From the NCBI GenBank assembly GCA_014898425.1, contig RCSZ01000003.1, positions 992,001-1,056,000 on the forward strand: a stretch of 64,000 bases of DNA, written 5' to 3'. The notes beneath the pieces are model-generated. The model made no database searches. It was not told where the DNA came from and saw only the letters and a list, made by a program, of their open reading frames with translations. Positions within the stretch are counted from its first letter, which is position 1, and each line of letters opens with the position of its first letter. Made by a program: the position numbers and the translations under genes. Source of the stretch: Botryotinia globosa. Taxonomy: Eukaryota > Ascomycota > Leotiomycetes > Helotiales > Sclerotiniaceae. Below, in pieces: positions 48,363 to 61,253 of the stretch.

Positions 48363-49531
48363 CTTGAGAATATATTGCTGTGCAATTGAAACGATGTTGA
48401 GCTTCGAGGGAATGGCTGAAAAATAAAAATTAAGAGGTATTTAGGATGTTCAATATAATGAATTGTTTGTACACCCTCGGAAAAAAGCCAGTACTGTACC
48501 TAGATCAGCTGAAATATCAAGGCAAATGTCAAGCTAGGCTCTTATTAGGGTTGTCAACTTTAAATTACATGCGCTGGGGAAAAGTGGGTAAGACACTTCA
48601 ACAGCTCCAGGAACCCTGGCTTGAATTTGGGTTTGACTAGGGTTGAACATATATAATATAATATTTGAATACATTGACCAATAAAAGATGATATATAATA
48701 TTATTCAAGTAAAAAATATATAGATTTTTTCTGAAATCGTATAATTCTGAAATCGTATAATTCTGAAATCGTATAATTCTGAAATTATATAATATAAATT
48801 ATATAATCCTAATATTTTTTTTATAATCTATAATAGCTTTTGTAATACTCTATTGAAGCATATCTTCAAATTCATTCCCTTTTTATTTACTTTGAAGATT
48901 TGATTGACTATCGAATTATACATATATTTTTAATGTAATATTTTATACCAATCAAAAAACATTATAATATAAAAATATATAATCCTCAGTCAGATTATAT
49001 AATTTGCTCAATCCTACCTAGTATTAACGTCTGCGCTGTCGATCTCGAGACAGAAATATTTCCAATATATGTGCTTCATTGATCGAACATGGTATGTATG
49101 TTGGCACTTCATTCTTCAGATTGAACCTTTAAGAATACTCTTTGCAGAGCAAATTAGCATGTGTGGGTATCTATCTAGTATGCACCATTCTTTTGAATTC
49201 AGCCTGTGTAAGAATCTCGCTTGGAATTTTAAAGCACATTCATAATAAAAGTTCTAGGCTCACCGGGAGCTTATTGGGAATATATTCTGCTGCCTTCAGG
49301 TATAATCGATGTCATTTTCAAAACCTGTCCAATTTTATGTATCACATAAATCAGCAAACGAAAAGGTAGAGGAACTTTCCAAATAATACAGTATCTAACA
49401 AGACCTATATACATGAAGTTGAGTCGAATGAGATAGAATAATGTGTACAGTATTACGTATCGGTAAGCCCAACCCGCGAAACCCAAGGATAAATCAGACC
49501 GCAAATAATTCATAGAGCCTCTCTAATTCAT
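48363..49531. other. Intergenic, partly AT-rich
   Basis: AT-rich from about 48640 to 49010, with a tandem repeat (listed). No gene seen. Confidence 0.5.
48731..48793. repeat. 16-bp tandem repeat, unit CTGAAATCGTATAATT
   Basis: Three full copies and a mutated fourth, in which CG has become TA-like, inside AT-rich DNA. Confidence 0.8.
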
Positions 49532-50808
49532 CTAGGCACTCCTGGGTATATCTTCTCTGGATACCTGCACGTCCCATGCCCTCTCAACCCTAATCTGATC
49601 AACAGCCCAGACATGTTCAGGTTTCCTGACCCCGCTTCCCAATGCACCCGTACCAAAATCTCTTGCCTCGTTATTCTCCCGACTTGCAGTTTCATGTAGA
49701 ACCTCTAGTGCTATCATCATAGCTGCCTTTCCGTCCGTGTCAGGACTGGTAATCATGAGGTCCTCATCGCTGTCATGTCTTCGAGTATAGCTTGTAGAGA
49801 GGACGCTGGAGGGAATATCGCGGTAGATAGGAGTCTTGTATTTCGTCTTCTTGTAACCTTTGTCTTGGAGGAGCGAGCCGATTACCGAAGCATTGGATAT
49901 CAAAGTTGTGAGGAGGATGTCGACTTTGTTCTTTGTTAGCTAGAGATTGCATGTTATGGGGTGGTAAAAGAAAGGACCTTACGAGAAGCTAAAAGTGAGC
50001 GGATCTGTTGATCGCCGTTATGAGATACAACTTTTTTGAATTGATTGATCGTTGCGAAAATACAAAAAACTGGGAGGGCTAAACGTAGAATGACGCTGAG
50101 TTTGAGGTGTGTCGATAAATTTGATTTTAGAATCATTGGAATAGGAAAGACAATGAGAGCCACGTTCGTAGTGATGTTGAGAATACCGGCCGTGAAGAGC
50201 TGCCCATATCCTTGCCGGCATTTCGGTCCAGGATCTGGAATAACCTGCCAGTAATGGGTGAAAGGCTGGCACTCAACAATATCACTAATGACAGTGGCTA
50301 AGAAGGTCACCGCGAGCATAATATGAAGATATCTGAGTAATTTATGGTGTACTCGTTGCCAAATCTGACCAGTCAAGGAACGTAAGAATATGCTGATGCT
50401 ATACTTTATGGCCCAAAGGCTACAATCGTCAGCATATTTTCTGGATGGTGATCGGGCGTTGACATACTACACCGCGTACATAATCCTTGAGACTAAAACG
50501 AGTTGACTCCCAATTGTTCTTTTCCGCACATCCTCTGATGTTAAACCGAGTGTTATACTATTATTGGTACCAAACATCAAGATAACATGGACGAAAGCCA
50601 TTCTCATAAGCAGCGGTATAATGGCCAGCACCATGATGCCATCTTCGAGATAGATCTTTTCCGTCCGAACATATCTTCCAAAAATTCGAAACAAAATTAT
50701 AACAATGGCAAAACATGTACACCACCAGCTAACAATGAATGTAGGTTTAGTATCTATCCAAGCACGTTGTTCCGGCGCCTCTGTGGCATAACGTCGAAGA
50801 ACTTCCAT
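49532..50808 (-). CDS. Rhodopsin-like (SAT4/Pth11-type) seven-helix membrane protein
   Basis: Integral membrane protein of the fungal SAT4/Pth11-related family; some members act as surface-sensing receptors, most are uncharacterised. Exons 50808-50468, 50419-49983 and 49923-49532 join in phase to 389 aa. Seven hydrophobic segments are visible, with the family wording [20 protein letters not shown] after the first helix, [16 protein letters not shown] at the first splice join, [20 protein letters not shown] in the extracellular loop, and [19 protein letters not shown]. The extracellular CFEM cysteine domain of true Pth11 is absent. The C-terminal 130 residues are a cytosolic polar tail. The start at 50808 gives [17 protein letters not shown]; an upstream in-frame extension exists but looks unrelated. 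The second acceptor (49924) is the least certain boundary. Confidence 0.85.
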
Positions 50809-52288
50809 TATTCCTGTAGGTACTAATACCAAAAATCGTTGAATAAAGCATAATGAGGGAAGTCTTATGGAAATGCGATTCTGCACATGCAAACAAGACA
50901 ATCAAGTCCCTGGGTCGATGTGTGTGAAAGAAGATGAGAGTTCCAAACTTTGGGGACTACTTTCCCGTTTTCATGTCCGGCGAAGAAACGAGTTGGTAAT
51001 ATTCTTCTCTTTTAACCGGATAATGAGTAGTTGTCAAGCATCAAGGCGGTCGTGAGGAAGGAAATCGAAATCGTTCCACTGGTAACATTATCCCCTGCAG
51101 ACTCGACTTCGAGCGAGTTTTGAATTATGGCTACTCAAGAGATGGTCCAAGGCTATTTTCGGACCTTGTGCAGAGCGGGATTGAAAGATAAGAGATATCA
51201 TGATCCGAACCCACCAACGACATTCAGAATTGTAAGATTGCAATTTTCATTTGTGAAGACGACAAAATTGAGAAAATGAGGTCGGAACGAATAAATTCTG
51301 TTCTTGGGATGGGAAGTTATTAAAGTTCGGAGTTGCTTTCCTAAAGGAAACTATGAAGTGGATGAAGTAGATGAAGTATGATATTTTAGCGTAAGATTAC
51401 CGGTCGGAAACTATGGTGGACCGTTGAGACAACTTCGGACAATTGACTTCCTTCAAGCCTTTGAGTTTCGGACATTCCACGCACGTTGTCTCTCGTACGT
51501 ACGTCCTTCCATTGATAAGGATATCTATGGTGGAATAACGGCCTTGAAGTTCCAAGGTTCGTAATTAAAGCTCAGAAAGTTCATATTCAAAGCTTTACCA
51601 CGCTCCCGGGACGAACTTCTTTCATTTCTACCGTCTACCACTCCTCGAGGCCTGGATAGCAATGTTTTATGTGCTGCACTCTGCTTGTTGCAGGCACACA
51701 TGCACACATGCACAAATTCAGGGGCATTGGAATCAATAGATTGAATCGTTCGGTGCTCCCAGGCCGTACCTTGCATATCTCCCAACGTATAGTCTGGTTG
51801 GACCGTTGGAGGCTTGGGGGTGTACTTTGAAACTTGAACACAAATACTGCATTCTTGCTACAAATTCACAATCAATCATGAAGGGGCGATTATCTAGTAG
51901 GATAAGACCGTTTTGTGGACAATTCCCGAGTTTGAATGTCATTCATAATTCAACGCCACGATACACAGGGGCAACTTATCGGCCTTGATTAGGATCTATC
52001 CGTCTTGTATTCTTCCGTTAGTATGCCCATTTCGACTTTATCTCTCAAATTTCAGAGTAATTTCAAGCTGTATAAGCTTCAAGATAAAAGTTTATCGCTT
52101 GATGTGAAGCACATGCGTCTTTTCTCGGTTTGTATCATCCGATTTTGAGGACCGAGGATTCTTGATAACCATCACATCTCATATCATTGAGACTCACGGG
52201 CTGCTTCACTGCCCCAGCAAATTTATCCTCTTCTTCGAGAACTACCTAGATTTACTCAAAACAACCTGAAGTTTCAAGCACCTTTTCT
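50809..52288. other. Divergent intergenic region, no gene seen
   Basis: Lies between the rhodopsin-like gene and the permease, transcribed away from each other. Open frames at 51525-51988 on both strands overlap each other and do not look coding. Confidence 0.45.
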
Positions 52289-54333
52289 ATGATGGTTGAC
52301 CCCGCCATGAACATGGAGAAAGTTTATGCAACCACAAGTTCAACCATTGTACCTCTTTTAATGAGACCCAAAGAGACGAGAAAGTTTCCAACTAAAGCTT
52401 TTGATAAGTTTCGTAGCGATGCTCAGAAACATGTAGGACCGACTATTTTTGTTGGTACAAATGGAAGGAAATACAACGACAAAGCTGCGGCTTCAAATAT
52501 AGCCAACACACACTTGGTCAGGATCTTAAAAGGTCGTCATTTACAGGTATTGAAAATCCCACATGAACCTATTTGTGCAAGAAATGACTCTTTGAGATAG
52601 ATGTTGGCTATTGGAGGGTCCATAGGTTAGTTATCTATGATAAGTTTTGAAGTCTGGAATGATTAATGTGTATAGGCACTGGTTTATTCGTAAGCTCTGG
52701 GGCAGCACTAGCCACTGGAGGTCCTGGATCTCTTCTTATTGCATATCTTTTGATGGGCGGAATGTTGTTTTGTACAGTGCAAGCACTAGGAGAAATGGCA
52801 GTAACTTTCCCAGTGGCCGGTAATGAAGTACAGATTACGATGGGTGGCTACAAAATACTAACAAACGTTAGGTTCATTCTCAACATTTGCGACTAGGTTC
52901 ATAGATCCAGCTTGGGGCTTTGCAACGGGCTGGAACTATGCAATTCAATGCCTCATAATCATGCCAGTAGAGATCATCGCTGCAGCAATCACCCTCGAAT
53001 TCTGGAGTACTTCAATACCAACTTGGGCTAGTATCACAATCTTTCTAGTCGCTGTTGTATTTATCAGTCTTTGTGGCATCAAGACCTTTGGTGAAGCAGA
53101 GTATGCCTTCTCCATATTGAAAGTGACGGCTATCGTAGGCTTCATGTAAGTGCTTCTCGGTGGGTCTCTTGCAGTTGATTTTTCTAACAGGTTTTGTAAG
53201 TATTCTTGGTGCAGTGATAAATTGCACGGGAACTCCTAGAACTGGGTATAGGGGGTATGTATTGGATTGATCCAGGGGCTTTCAATCATGGTTTCAAGGG
53301 ATTTTGTAATATTCTCGTTACGGCAGCATTCTCCTTTGCAGGAACAGAATTGGTTGCACTAGCAGCTGCCGAGACCTATAATCCAAGCAAATCTTTACCA
53401 ACAGCTATTAAGCAGGTCTTTTGGCGTATTGTTTTGGTGAGTATAAGCTACTTGAATCAATGAGGTTGTTAGAAATTAATAATTCCATAGTTCTATATCC
53501 TGAGTATAACAATCATCGGCCTGCTCGTTCCTTACAACTCTCCCTCTCTCATTTCCACCACAAATGCAAGCACCAACAAAGCCTCTCCCTTTATAATCGC
53601 CATTCAATCCGCAGGTATCACTGGTCTTGATTCTGTAATGAACGTCGTAATCCTCATTGCCGTTCTCTCCGTCGCTAATTCTTGCGTATTCGGCTCTTCT
53701 CGTCTCCTTGCTTCTCTCGCAGCACAAGGCCAAGCTCCTCGTCCTCTCGCTTACATCGATCACAAAGGCCGTCCTTTGGTCGCCATTGCTATCGCTTCCG
53801 CGTTTGGTCTCCTGGCTTATCTGTATGTCTCTCCGGCTGGAAATTCGGCATTTACGTGGTTACTAGCCCTCTCGGGACTATCTTCTCTTTTTACTTGGGG
53901 AACTATTTGTTATTCGCATATACGGTTTCGTAAAGCGTGGACACAGCAAGGCCACAGTGTTGATTCTCTGATCTATCAATCCCCTGTTGGTACAATTGGT
54001 TCGTGGATTGGCCTCGGCATGATAGTATTAGTTCTCATTGCACAATTCTGGGTAGCGGTTGATCCGATCGGGAGCGTACATGCGGGGATTAACTCCAAGA
54101 TTAGTAGCTTTTTCGAGGCGTATTTGGCAATGCCAGTGGTGTTGATCTTCTATGTGGGATATAAATTTTGGTATCGAACGAGATGGATGAAGATTGAAGA
54201 TATTGATTTGAGGACGGGAAGAAATGAAGTGGATGCAGGGATGCTGTATAGAGGAAGTAGGGGTTGGCAGAGGAGAGGAACGGAGATGGAGGAGTGGCCC
54301 ATGTGGAAGAGAATTTATAAGTTGCTTTGTTAG
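52289..54333 (+). CDS. Amino-acid permease (YAT family), two one-base frameshifts
   Basis: APC-superfamily plasma-membrane amino-acid:H+ symporter. Exons read 52289-52546, 52601-52625, 52676-52819, 52872-53145, 53191-53436 and 53491-54333. Seen: the start of TM1 built across tiny exon 2 ([20 protein letters not shown]), [55 protein letters not shown] and the TM8-10 region [20 protein letters not shown], all typical of the family. Within exon 5 the frame is off by one twice: at TTTT (about 53192-53195) and at GGGGG (53251-53255). Losing one base in each run gives [14 protein letters not shown] and [14 protein letters not shown], the expected text. Both are single extra bases in homopolymers, so assembly error is as likely as true damage. 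Substrate unknown. Confidence 0.82.
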
Positions 54334-54982
54334 TTAAGCTATTGGAAATAATGGAGTTTAAGTCGGTGGATCTGGATACCAGGATATTATGTTAAGAGTT
54401 TGGGGTGGTTTGTAGTTCTCGAATTTCATGTTTGATAGATACTATTGTTATTTATGGTATAATCTTTCGTATTGTTAACCGAGACGAGACCAATGAGGAA
54501 GCTTCTTTTCAATAGGCATTGAAAGTTTTGTTGCATATCTGATTTATTGCTCGCTCTTGGGTCGATCCAACAAGGAGAAATTTTTCAAAGTTTGGGGACC
54601 CCCTTGATAAAATCCTCAAGGACTTGGATATAACCCCCTCCCCCTTTTAGGAAACCAGATACTTCATTTTGGCAAAGTTCTTCTTATTAACTTTCGCGCT
54701 TGATAAAAACTCAGATGTGCAACAAAAAGTTACAAAAATCTGTATTTTACTCAAGTACCTTTAATTAACTTTCGAGCTTCTACAGAAACTCAGATGTGCA
54801 ACAGAAGATTCTTGATACCTTCATTTTGTTCAAATCTTTTGGATTAAGTTCCACGCTTGAAAAAAACTCAGATGTGCAACAAAACCTATGAGACCTGTGG
54901 ATGCGCAACAGTCCTACCCTAACGATACATTTCTATTACAATTTCTATAGATATACGATAGATGGACAACTTTGGGTCTACA
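54334..54982. other. Convergent intergenic region with a tandem repeat
   Basis: Lies between the 3' ends of the permease and the MFS gene. Contains the repeat at about 54640-54890; no gene seen. Confidence 0.6.
54640..54890. repeat. About 79-bp imperfect tandem repeat, three copies
   Basis: The marker CTCAGATGTGCAAC recurs at 54710, 54790 and 54868 (spacing 80 and 78), each preceded by a TTAACTTTCG-type block. Copies are diverged. Non-coding, between convergent genes. Confidence 0.75.
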
Positions 54983-56964
54983 TCAAGCCTTTTCCACATT
55001 ATCCCTACCCTTTCTCCTCAACAAACTACCAAGAAAACTTCCCTCACACGTCTGCCCCACCTTTTCATCGCCATTTAAATTAGTCACCCCCTCCTTACCC
55101 CCCTTAGCAATCCATACATTCCCCAGTGCTACACTCGCGCCCACTCCCAACCACAAAAAGGCCGAGATAGCATAGAACGCCAAGACTATCCCCTCCTTCG
55201 CCATCTTCCTCACATAATCCTGTTCTGCCGATTCCAAAGTTGCGATGCCCGAGAAACTCGCGGTGGTGGTACCGGATACGGATATACCAGAGGAGGAGAG
55301 ATGGTTGTTGAAGATGTTGAGCATGATTGTCAGGGCGATTGTGCCACCAAGCGAAGAAGAAAGAGACATCATGGAGACAAGGGGTGCGATTTGCGTCGGA
55401 TAATGGCCTATAGCATGGAGGGTGCCGGGCATGAGTCGGATACCGGTTCCGATACCAGTTAAAGCAAGCATGCCGTAGATGGTAGGTAGATGACCCCAGG
55501 AAAGAGCAGCAGCAAGGATCGTGATGCCGAGAGGTTCGATGAGCGCACCTAAGAATAGTGGATACCAAGTTTGGCGGGGAAATACATTGCAGGCGAACAT
55601 GGCGAGGTATACGCCGCCTGCCAAACCTGGAATATAGTAGAGAAGGTTCTTACCTCCCTCACTAGAAGAGAATTGTAGTACGAGAGCGAAATATATATCG
55701 ACGAAGTAGAAAACGGCGTACATTGCCATTCCGGTGATGAAATTGATGTACATTAGGAGTCCAGAGTTGCGGCTTAAGATGAGCTTGAATGGAATCATAG
55801 CACGACGATATGGATATCGCACTGCTAGTGCTGAGCCTGGCATCATAAGGTATTCCCAGACGAGAAATAGAATGAGGAGGAGAGAGCCCAGAACGAGAGG
55901 AACAATCACCTTGACGTCTGACCATGGGTAGGAAGCTCCTGCCCAGGTTATGGCAAGAATAAAGAGACCTATGCCAAAGAGAAATAAGAATTGTCCTCCA
56001 AAGTCGAGTGTTAAGAGTCTTGTCATAAATGTTTGGCGTCCTTTCATTTCGGTATTATCGTCTGTTCGTCTGATTGTTCGAGGCCCAAGCATTATTGGTC
56101 GAAGAAGGAAGTGTACACCAACCATACCCACTAGCGCAATGGGAATATTGATAATAAAGCACCAGCGCCACGAAACTTGTGTCAATTCTCCTCCGACGAT
56201 AGGTCCAAATCCATAGGCCAGACCACCAACAATAGCGAATACACTGTTGTTTTTTGCATTTTCTTTGAGGGTGACATTATCGGCAAGGATAACTTTGGTC
56301 AAAATTAAAAGCCCGGAACAGCCGAGTCCCTGTAATGCCCGACCAAATAGTAGCATGGTGAAAGCACTCACTGGCGCACCAGCACAAAGGGCACTTCCAA
56401 TCAAGGTGAAAACTAATGCTGCCTGAAGAGTCGCATATCTGCCAGCTATGTCGGCAAGTTGACCCCAGGCTGGTATGAATGTCGTTGCGGTTAAATTGAA
56501 GGCGGAGATAATCCAATTAAGTTGTGAAAGCTGGTCTGAATAGAGGTTAGTTAAATATGGTAAAAGAAACGGACCGCTTAAGGCTCACTGAAATCTGAAG
56601 CAATGAAAGGTAAAGCCCCGGCGATAATTGTGATATCTAGGGCTTGTACCATATATGGCAGCATGAGCCCAGCAATTAACCTCCATCGATATCGCCTGGA
56701 TGCTTTCTTCTCTTGTATACAAAGCCTACATGGCTCAGCATAAGATATACCAGCTTGTGGCTCACTTGTACCGCCCTTTCTGCCTTCACTGTTCCTTGCT
56801 TGAGATTCGAGAAGAATTGCTGATTCTTGCTCTGATGTGAAATCTAGGGAATTGGTTCTGTGTTTACACAATCTTGATGGCTTTGAAGTTTCGATCGAGG
56901 GTCCCGACGGAGTCGAAGGAGTTTCTCTTGTTGCTTTCCATTTTTTGTACAGATAAATGGCCAT
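54983..56964 (-). CDS. MFS drug:H+ antiporter, DHA2-type (14 helices)
   Basis: Major-facilitator exporter, probably plasma membrane. Exons 56964-56589 and 56535-54983 give 642 aa. The first 85 residues are cytosolic and polar; TM1 begins at LIAGLMLPYMVQALDITIIA. Seen: the DHA2 wording ALDITIIAGALPFIASDF|NQLSQLNWIISAFNL across the intron, motif A (GQLADIAGRYATLQ), GRALQGLGCSGLL, motif C-like GGLAYGFGPIVGGELTQVSWRW and FIINIPIALVG, and about 14 hydrophobic segments. Such proteins often export toxic compounds or siderophores. It is divergently transcribed from the Zn2Cys6 regulator at 58038 across 1.07 kb, which suggests the neighbour controls it. The start used is the first true ATG (MAIYLYKKWK). 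No lesion seen. Confidence 0.92.
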
Positions 56965-58037
56965 TTTCTGCGCGCAAGAAGGTACGAATAAGCAAACTAG
57001 AGAGCTGAACAAGTTTGAGCAAAAGTATTATAAGAGCTCAATATAACGTATGAGAGCACTGTAAGATAGTTGAGGTTGGTTTCGCATACAGCAAAATGGT
57101 AAGCGGGAGCATAACGATTTATGGAAATATAAGTAACCATCAATGTCAACTTCAAGGTGGCCAAATTAGGAAATTGTGAGACTTCGATACCACGACGGTA
57201 AAATCAACCCAACCCAGCTGAGCCACTTTTGAATTTCCACAGGGCTGCGTTTGAACATCTAACTTCACGTAAAATGAAGCATAGACGCCAACTGAACTTC
57301 ATGATAGCCCAATTAGGAAATTTTGATGTCTCCATATTACAACCATGCCTTAAGTACCCACCTAGCTGAATCTCTTAAACTGGGTAGCTGCACGACTGCT
57401 GGAACTGTGTAGCCTTAAATAAGGCATCAACATCATGAATTTACATACATTATAGTTGGCAACCAAGGAAGATTGTTCATTCAACTTTGTTTTCATTTGG
57501 TCGCCAAATTGCCTTGTCAGACTAATTTAGTGGTCCCACAAATACTGACAGTTGGCTTATAGATCCGTTTTCATTGGTCAACTTCCTCATACCCTCTGAT
57601 AGGAAATACAAGCGAGAATGGCTCAACCAATCACATAGGACGAGATCTTCACGTGATATGCTTACCCTTCACACCGTAGACGTCAAACAAGACTGACCTG
57701 TCTCAACAACATGCTTTAAAGATCTCATATTCATGTTGGATTCTCGCTGTTTCTCTTGGCTACTTTATTAAGATTGTGTTGTTTAATATACATGCCTGTT
57801 CTACCCATTTCGAGGCCACCATTGCGAAGAGTGAAGCGACCCCCGTTTGATTTCCTCACATTTGCGTTAACGTACTGGACATCATCTAAACTATTTGCCA
57901 AAACAACCGCTTGCGGCACTTGTCCCCAATATTGTGATCCTGTTTCAGCATATCATCCCCTAAAAGGACCGGGAATTTAACAAGGGTCAGCTGGGTATCA
58001 AGCACCTGATTTTGCAAGCCAACGCGGCAGGTCAACT
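56965..58037. promoter_or_regulatory. Shared divergent promoter of MFS exporter and Zn2Cys6 factor
   Basis: 1.07 kb without a gene. Two degenerate copies of a segment of about 85 bp lie in tandem: one from about 57150 (AACTTCAAGG.., CCAAATTAGGAAATTGTGAG, then ACCCAGCTGAGCC) and one from about 57295 (AACTTCATGATAGCCCAATT, then CCACCTAGCTGAATC). A shared regulator site is a plausible reason for the duplication; no base-level operator is proven. Confidence 0.5.
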
Positions 58038-59837
58038 ATGGTTTTTTGTGGCCGTCCCTCTAAAGGATGCCATGCATGCAGAGCTAAAAAGACAAAAGTA
58101 GGTTTGTTTACACATTACTTGATCTGGCGTACTCTCCGCATTTGAAGATTCACCATGTGTCCATGTCAGTTGCTAACCAACAAATTATAGTGTGATGCAG
58201 TTCCCACTGGATGCACTCAGTGTTCGAATGCGGGTCGAGAATGCCCCGGGTATAGATCCCAGGTTGACCTGATTTTCCGGGAAGAAACTAAAAACGTTAT
58301 TAGAAAAGCAAAGGTTAAACACGAGAAGGCTAAGCAAAAGGGGGCGGAAGTTGTTTCTCTAAACTCTACTAATTCTTGTTCAAACACCTCCTCACCATGT
58401 TCAAGTCGAGGAAACTCACCACGCGATGTCGTTAAGGCTTCGCAATTTAACCAGGTGATCTCTGTCAGTTATCTAAACATAACGCCATCCATTGAAGATA
58501 GAGCTACCTCATTCTTCCTATCAAACTATGTGATAGGTGATAATGGTCCAACTCGAGGACACCTTGATCTCCTTTCCGATTTGTACGAATCTGATAGCAT
58601 AGATGATAATCTTGTCGCCGCAGTTCAAGCAGTCGGTCTGGCCGGTTATGCACACTCGGCGAAAGCTCCCCATCTTATCAATCAAGCACGCGCACAATAT
58701 GCCAAATCACTTAAGCTTACTAACACTGCCCTTCAATCTCCAACTGCCGTCAAGAGAGACAGTACTTTATTAGCGATATTGATCCTCGGTATCTTCGAAA
58801 CTATCACAGGTTGTAACCAAAAATCAATGAAAGCATGGGCAGAGCACATTCATGGTGCCGCGGCAGTTGTCAAACTTCGGGGCCCGGAAGCCATCAAGAA
58901 AAACGGGGGCATACGCTTGCTGGCACAAGTAACTTCGAGCCTGCTGATATCATGCATCCAGAGAGATATCCCACTACCAGAATACATCGTCGAAATTACA
59001 GAATTTGCAGAAAAGGAGATGACAAATGTTGATCCGGCCTGGATTGCTCAAAGAATAATGATTGACTACACATCTTTCAATGCTAGATATTACGCAGGTT
59101 ACTATAGTGATTCTCAAGAGCTTCTTGGTGATGCTGAGGCTTTGGACGAAAGATTCCTCGCCTTCTTTGCAAACATACCGAAAGGGTGGGAATTTGCAAT
59201 AGTTCAAACGGACAAAGATCCGGATGTTGTGTTTGATGGCTACTATCATGTCTATTACGATCACTGGGTAGCTCAAATCTGGAATGCAATAAGGGAACTC
59301 AGAATTTTACTCAATGAAACGATCAGAGAGGTCTTATTGAAAGACTTTACTTCTCCTGTACCATCGCTACTTGGGTCCGAATACGCAGAGCGATTCCAAA
59401 TCTGCACCGAAATAATCTACCACCTACAGGCAGAAATTCTCGCAAGTGTGCCGCAACACATAGGCTACGTTTCGAGGAAAAGTGGGCACACACAACTCTG
59501 GAGTGGCTTCGAGAAAGATGGTTTTGGAACAGATTTTCCTACTATTAGATTCTCGGGTGGATATTTTTTGATCTGGCCACTATTTTTAGTGGGCAATTTG
59601 CGCCTTTCGACTCCAGACGTTCGAGCGTTTTGTGTTAAGAATTTGCGATATATTGGAACACACATGGGGATTCAACATGCAAATCTTTTGGCTACTATTG
59701 TGGAACAGAAGATTCCTGTAACTGTGTGGAAGGAGCAAAGACCACAAATCCCTGGTAGAATCTTGGATGAGGATTTTTCCAATGATAATGAGAACCAAAA
59801 TCGGGGGATGGAGTACAGCCAGACAGTCCCAGTCTAG
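58038..59837 (+). CDS. Zn2Cys6 transcription factor
   Basis: Nuclear regulator of the fungal-specific class. Exons 58038-58097 and 58191-59837 give 568 aa. The binuclear cluster is at the very N-terminus, with Cys at residues 11, 14, 21, 28, 31 and 38 (GCHACRAKKTK|CDAVPTGCTQCSNAGRECPGY); the intron falls between the third-cysteine codon and the lysine before it. A short basic region (about residues 48-75, KNVIRKAKVKHEKAKQK) and a Ser/Asn-rich linker lead to a long helical fungal-specific domain (for example LLAILILGIFETITGCNQKS, GAAAVVKLRGPE). No lesion. Next to and divergent from a DHA2 exporter; control of that exporter is inferred from position only. Confidence 0.92.
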
Positions 59838-61253
59838 GTTATCAAGTTTTGCTTCGGATCAAAGCTGGAGGTTGATTGCTCAACCCACCCATGGCTAGCG
59901 AATCATGACGTGATAATGATGGCATCTCAGCGAAGCTAACAGTATGAGAAACTTTTTTTATCGCGTAGCACACGTTCAACACCCGCCAATTAGTTCAGTA
60001 TAAGATTAAAGTCAAGGCGGGTCAAATCTGGCAGTACAACCGTGACCGTAGCGGTGGCCCCGAGCTGCCTCGAAACTAGAATTTTCGTTGGGGAGTTCAG
60101 CAGGTATCCATTCATATTCAGCCATATTCAAAGAGATCGTTTGGGTGATGTGGTACTTTACCCATTTTTCTCCAATATGCAGCAGAAAATCTCTTATACG
60201 ACAAGCAGCTTCGTAATACGAGACAGGATTCAAATCATAGCAGACCAGGCTTTGCCAAAAGACGTTCTCGCATGGGTTGCTACATGGATGGAGAGAGTAG
60301 AAAATTACAATACTAGCTGAAGGAATTTACACAATCGTTTTACTACACAGAAGATATACCCTTAGATATTATGTAATAAGCAGGAAGGGAGTTGATGAAG
60401 GACACGAGGGAGACGGCAATCAGGTAGCTTCGGAAGCCTTTCTCATGTGTGGATTCTTGTCAGGGTAGAGTCTAGATTGGATGCCCAAGGAGAACTCAGG
60501 AGGTTCTCCGAAAGTTCTTGCAAATACCTCATGAATAGGCAGAGATGGTCAATCAACTAGCCTTTCCGCCACACAGACCAATACCATGAAAGGAAGAGGC
60601 CATAATAGACTGTAAAAAATTCTAGGTGGAATTTTTTAAGGACAGATTGCGGGACATTTGTGTGATGAGCTTACCCCGTTCCCCCGTCCCGTGTATTGAG
60701 CAAGGCTATCTTCTGTTTAGTTTGAGGTTCTGTGTCTTTTCATCATGTCGCTCCTTTTACGCTTTTGGGACATAAACAATATTATTATAGATGTTCTTCA
60801 TCATTCCTTGTCATGCTGCCTGCCATCTTCTGTTTCTGAAGTACGTTTTGGAATTCTTCCTATTGTCCACCAGTGGGTGTACGGTTTAACGGGACACTGC
60901 AAAAATGGACTTGTCAATATCTCTTGATATATCGAATTATTTATTCCAGGAATCATTACAATTATTGATTAGAGATGGAAAAATCAAAATATGAATTCTG
61001 ATATCAGAAAATTGAAGAAGAGATTTACTAAAAATATCGAAAGTTGGGAAGTGTCCTGTCAATCCATGCACCCTCTGGTAATTATATGGTGGAATGAAAT
61101 AATGGGAATTCAAGGAATAATGTTTATCCGGGATGTGTCACTGTCAACTACACGTCATAAATTTGCGCGCACAACATGATAATACTACCTAGGTATAGAA
61201 ATGTCTTAGGATACTGATGTGCTTTGAAAATCATTTATTATATAGCTAATTTC
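59838..61253. other. Gene-poor stretch with one possible relic
   Basis: On the minus strand, about 60314-60012, an open frame without a start codon reads protein-like (VFWQSLVCYDLNPVSYYEAA, LLHIGEKWVKYHITQTIS) and ends at a stop near 60012. It may be a 3' exon or gene remnant of unknown family. The overlapping plus frame at 60042-60320 is less convincing. The rest shows nothing. Confidence 0.35.

Noticed and set aside
51525..51988. Overlapping plus and minus frames between the rhodopsin-like gene and the permease
   Set aside because: No recognisable family, no splice support and mutually exclusive.
55104..55568. Minus-strand 154-aa frame within the MFS gene
   Set aside because: Out-of-frame shadow of the transporter exon.
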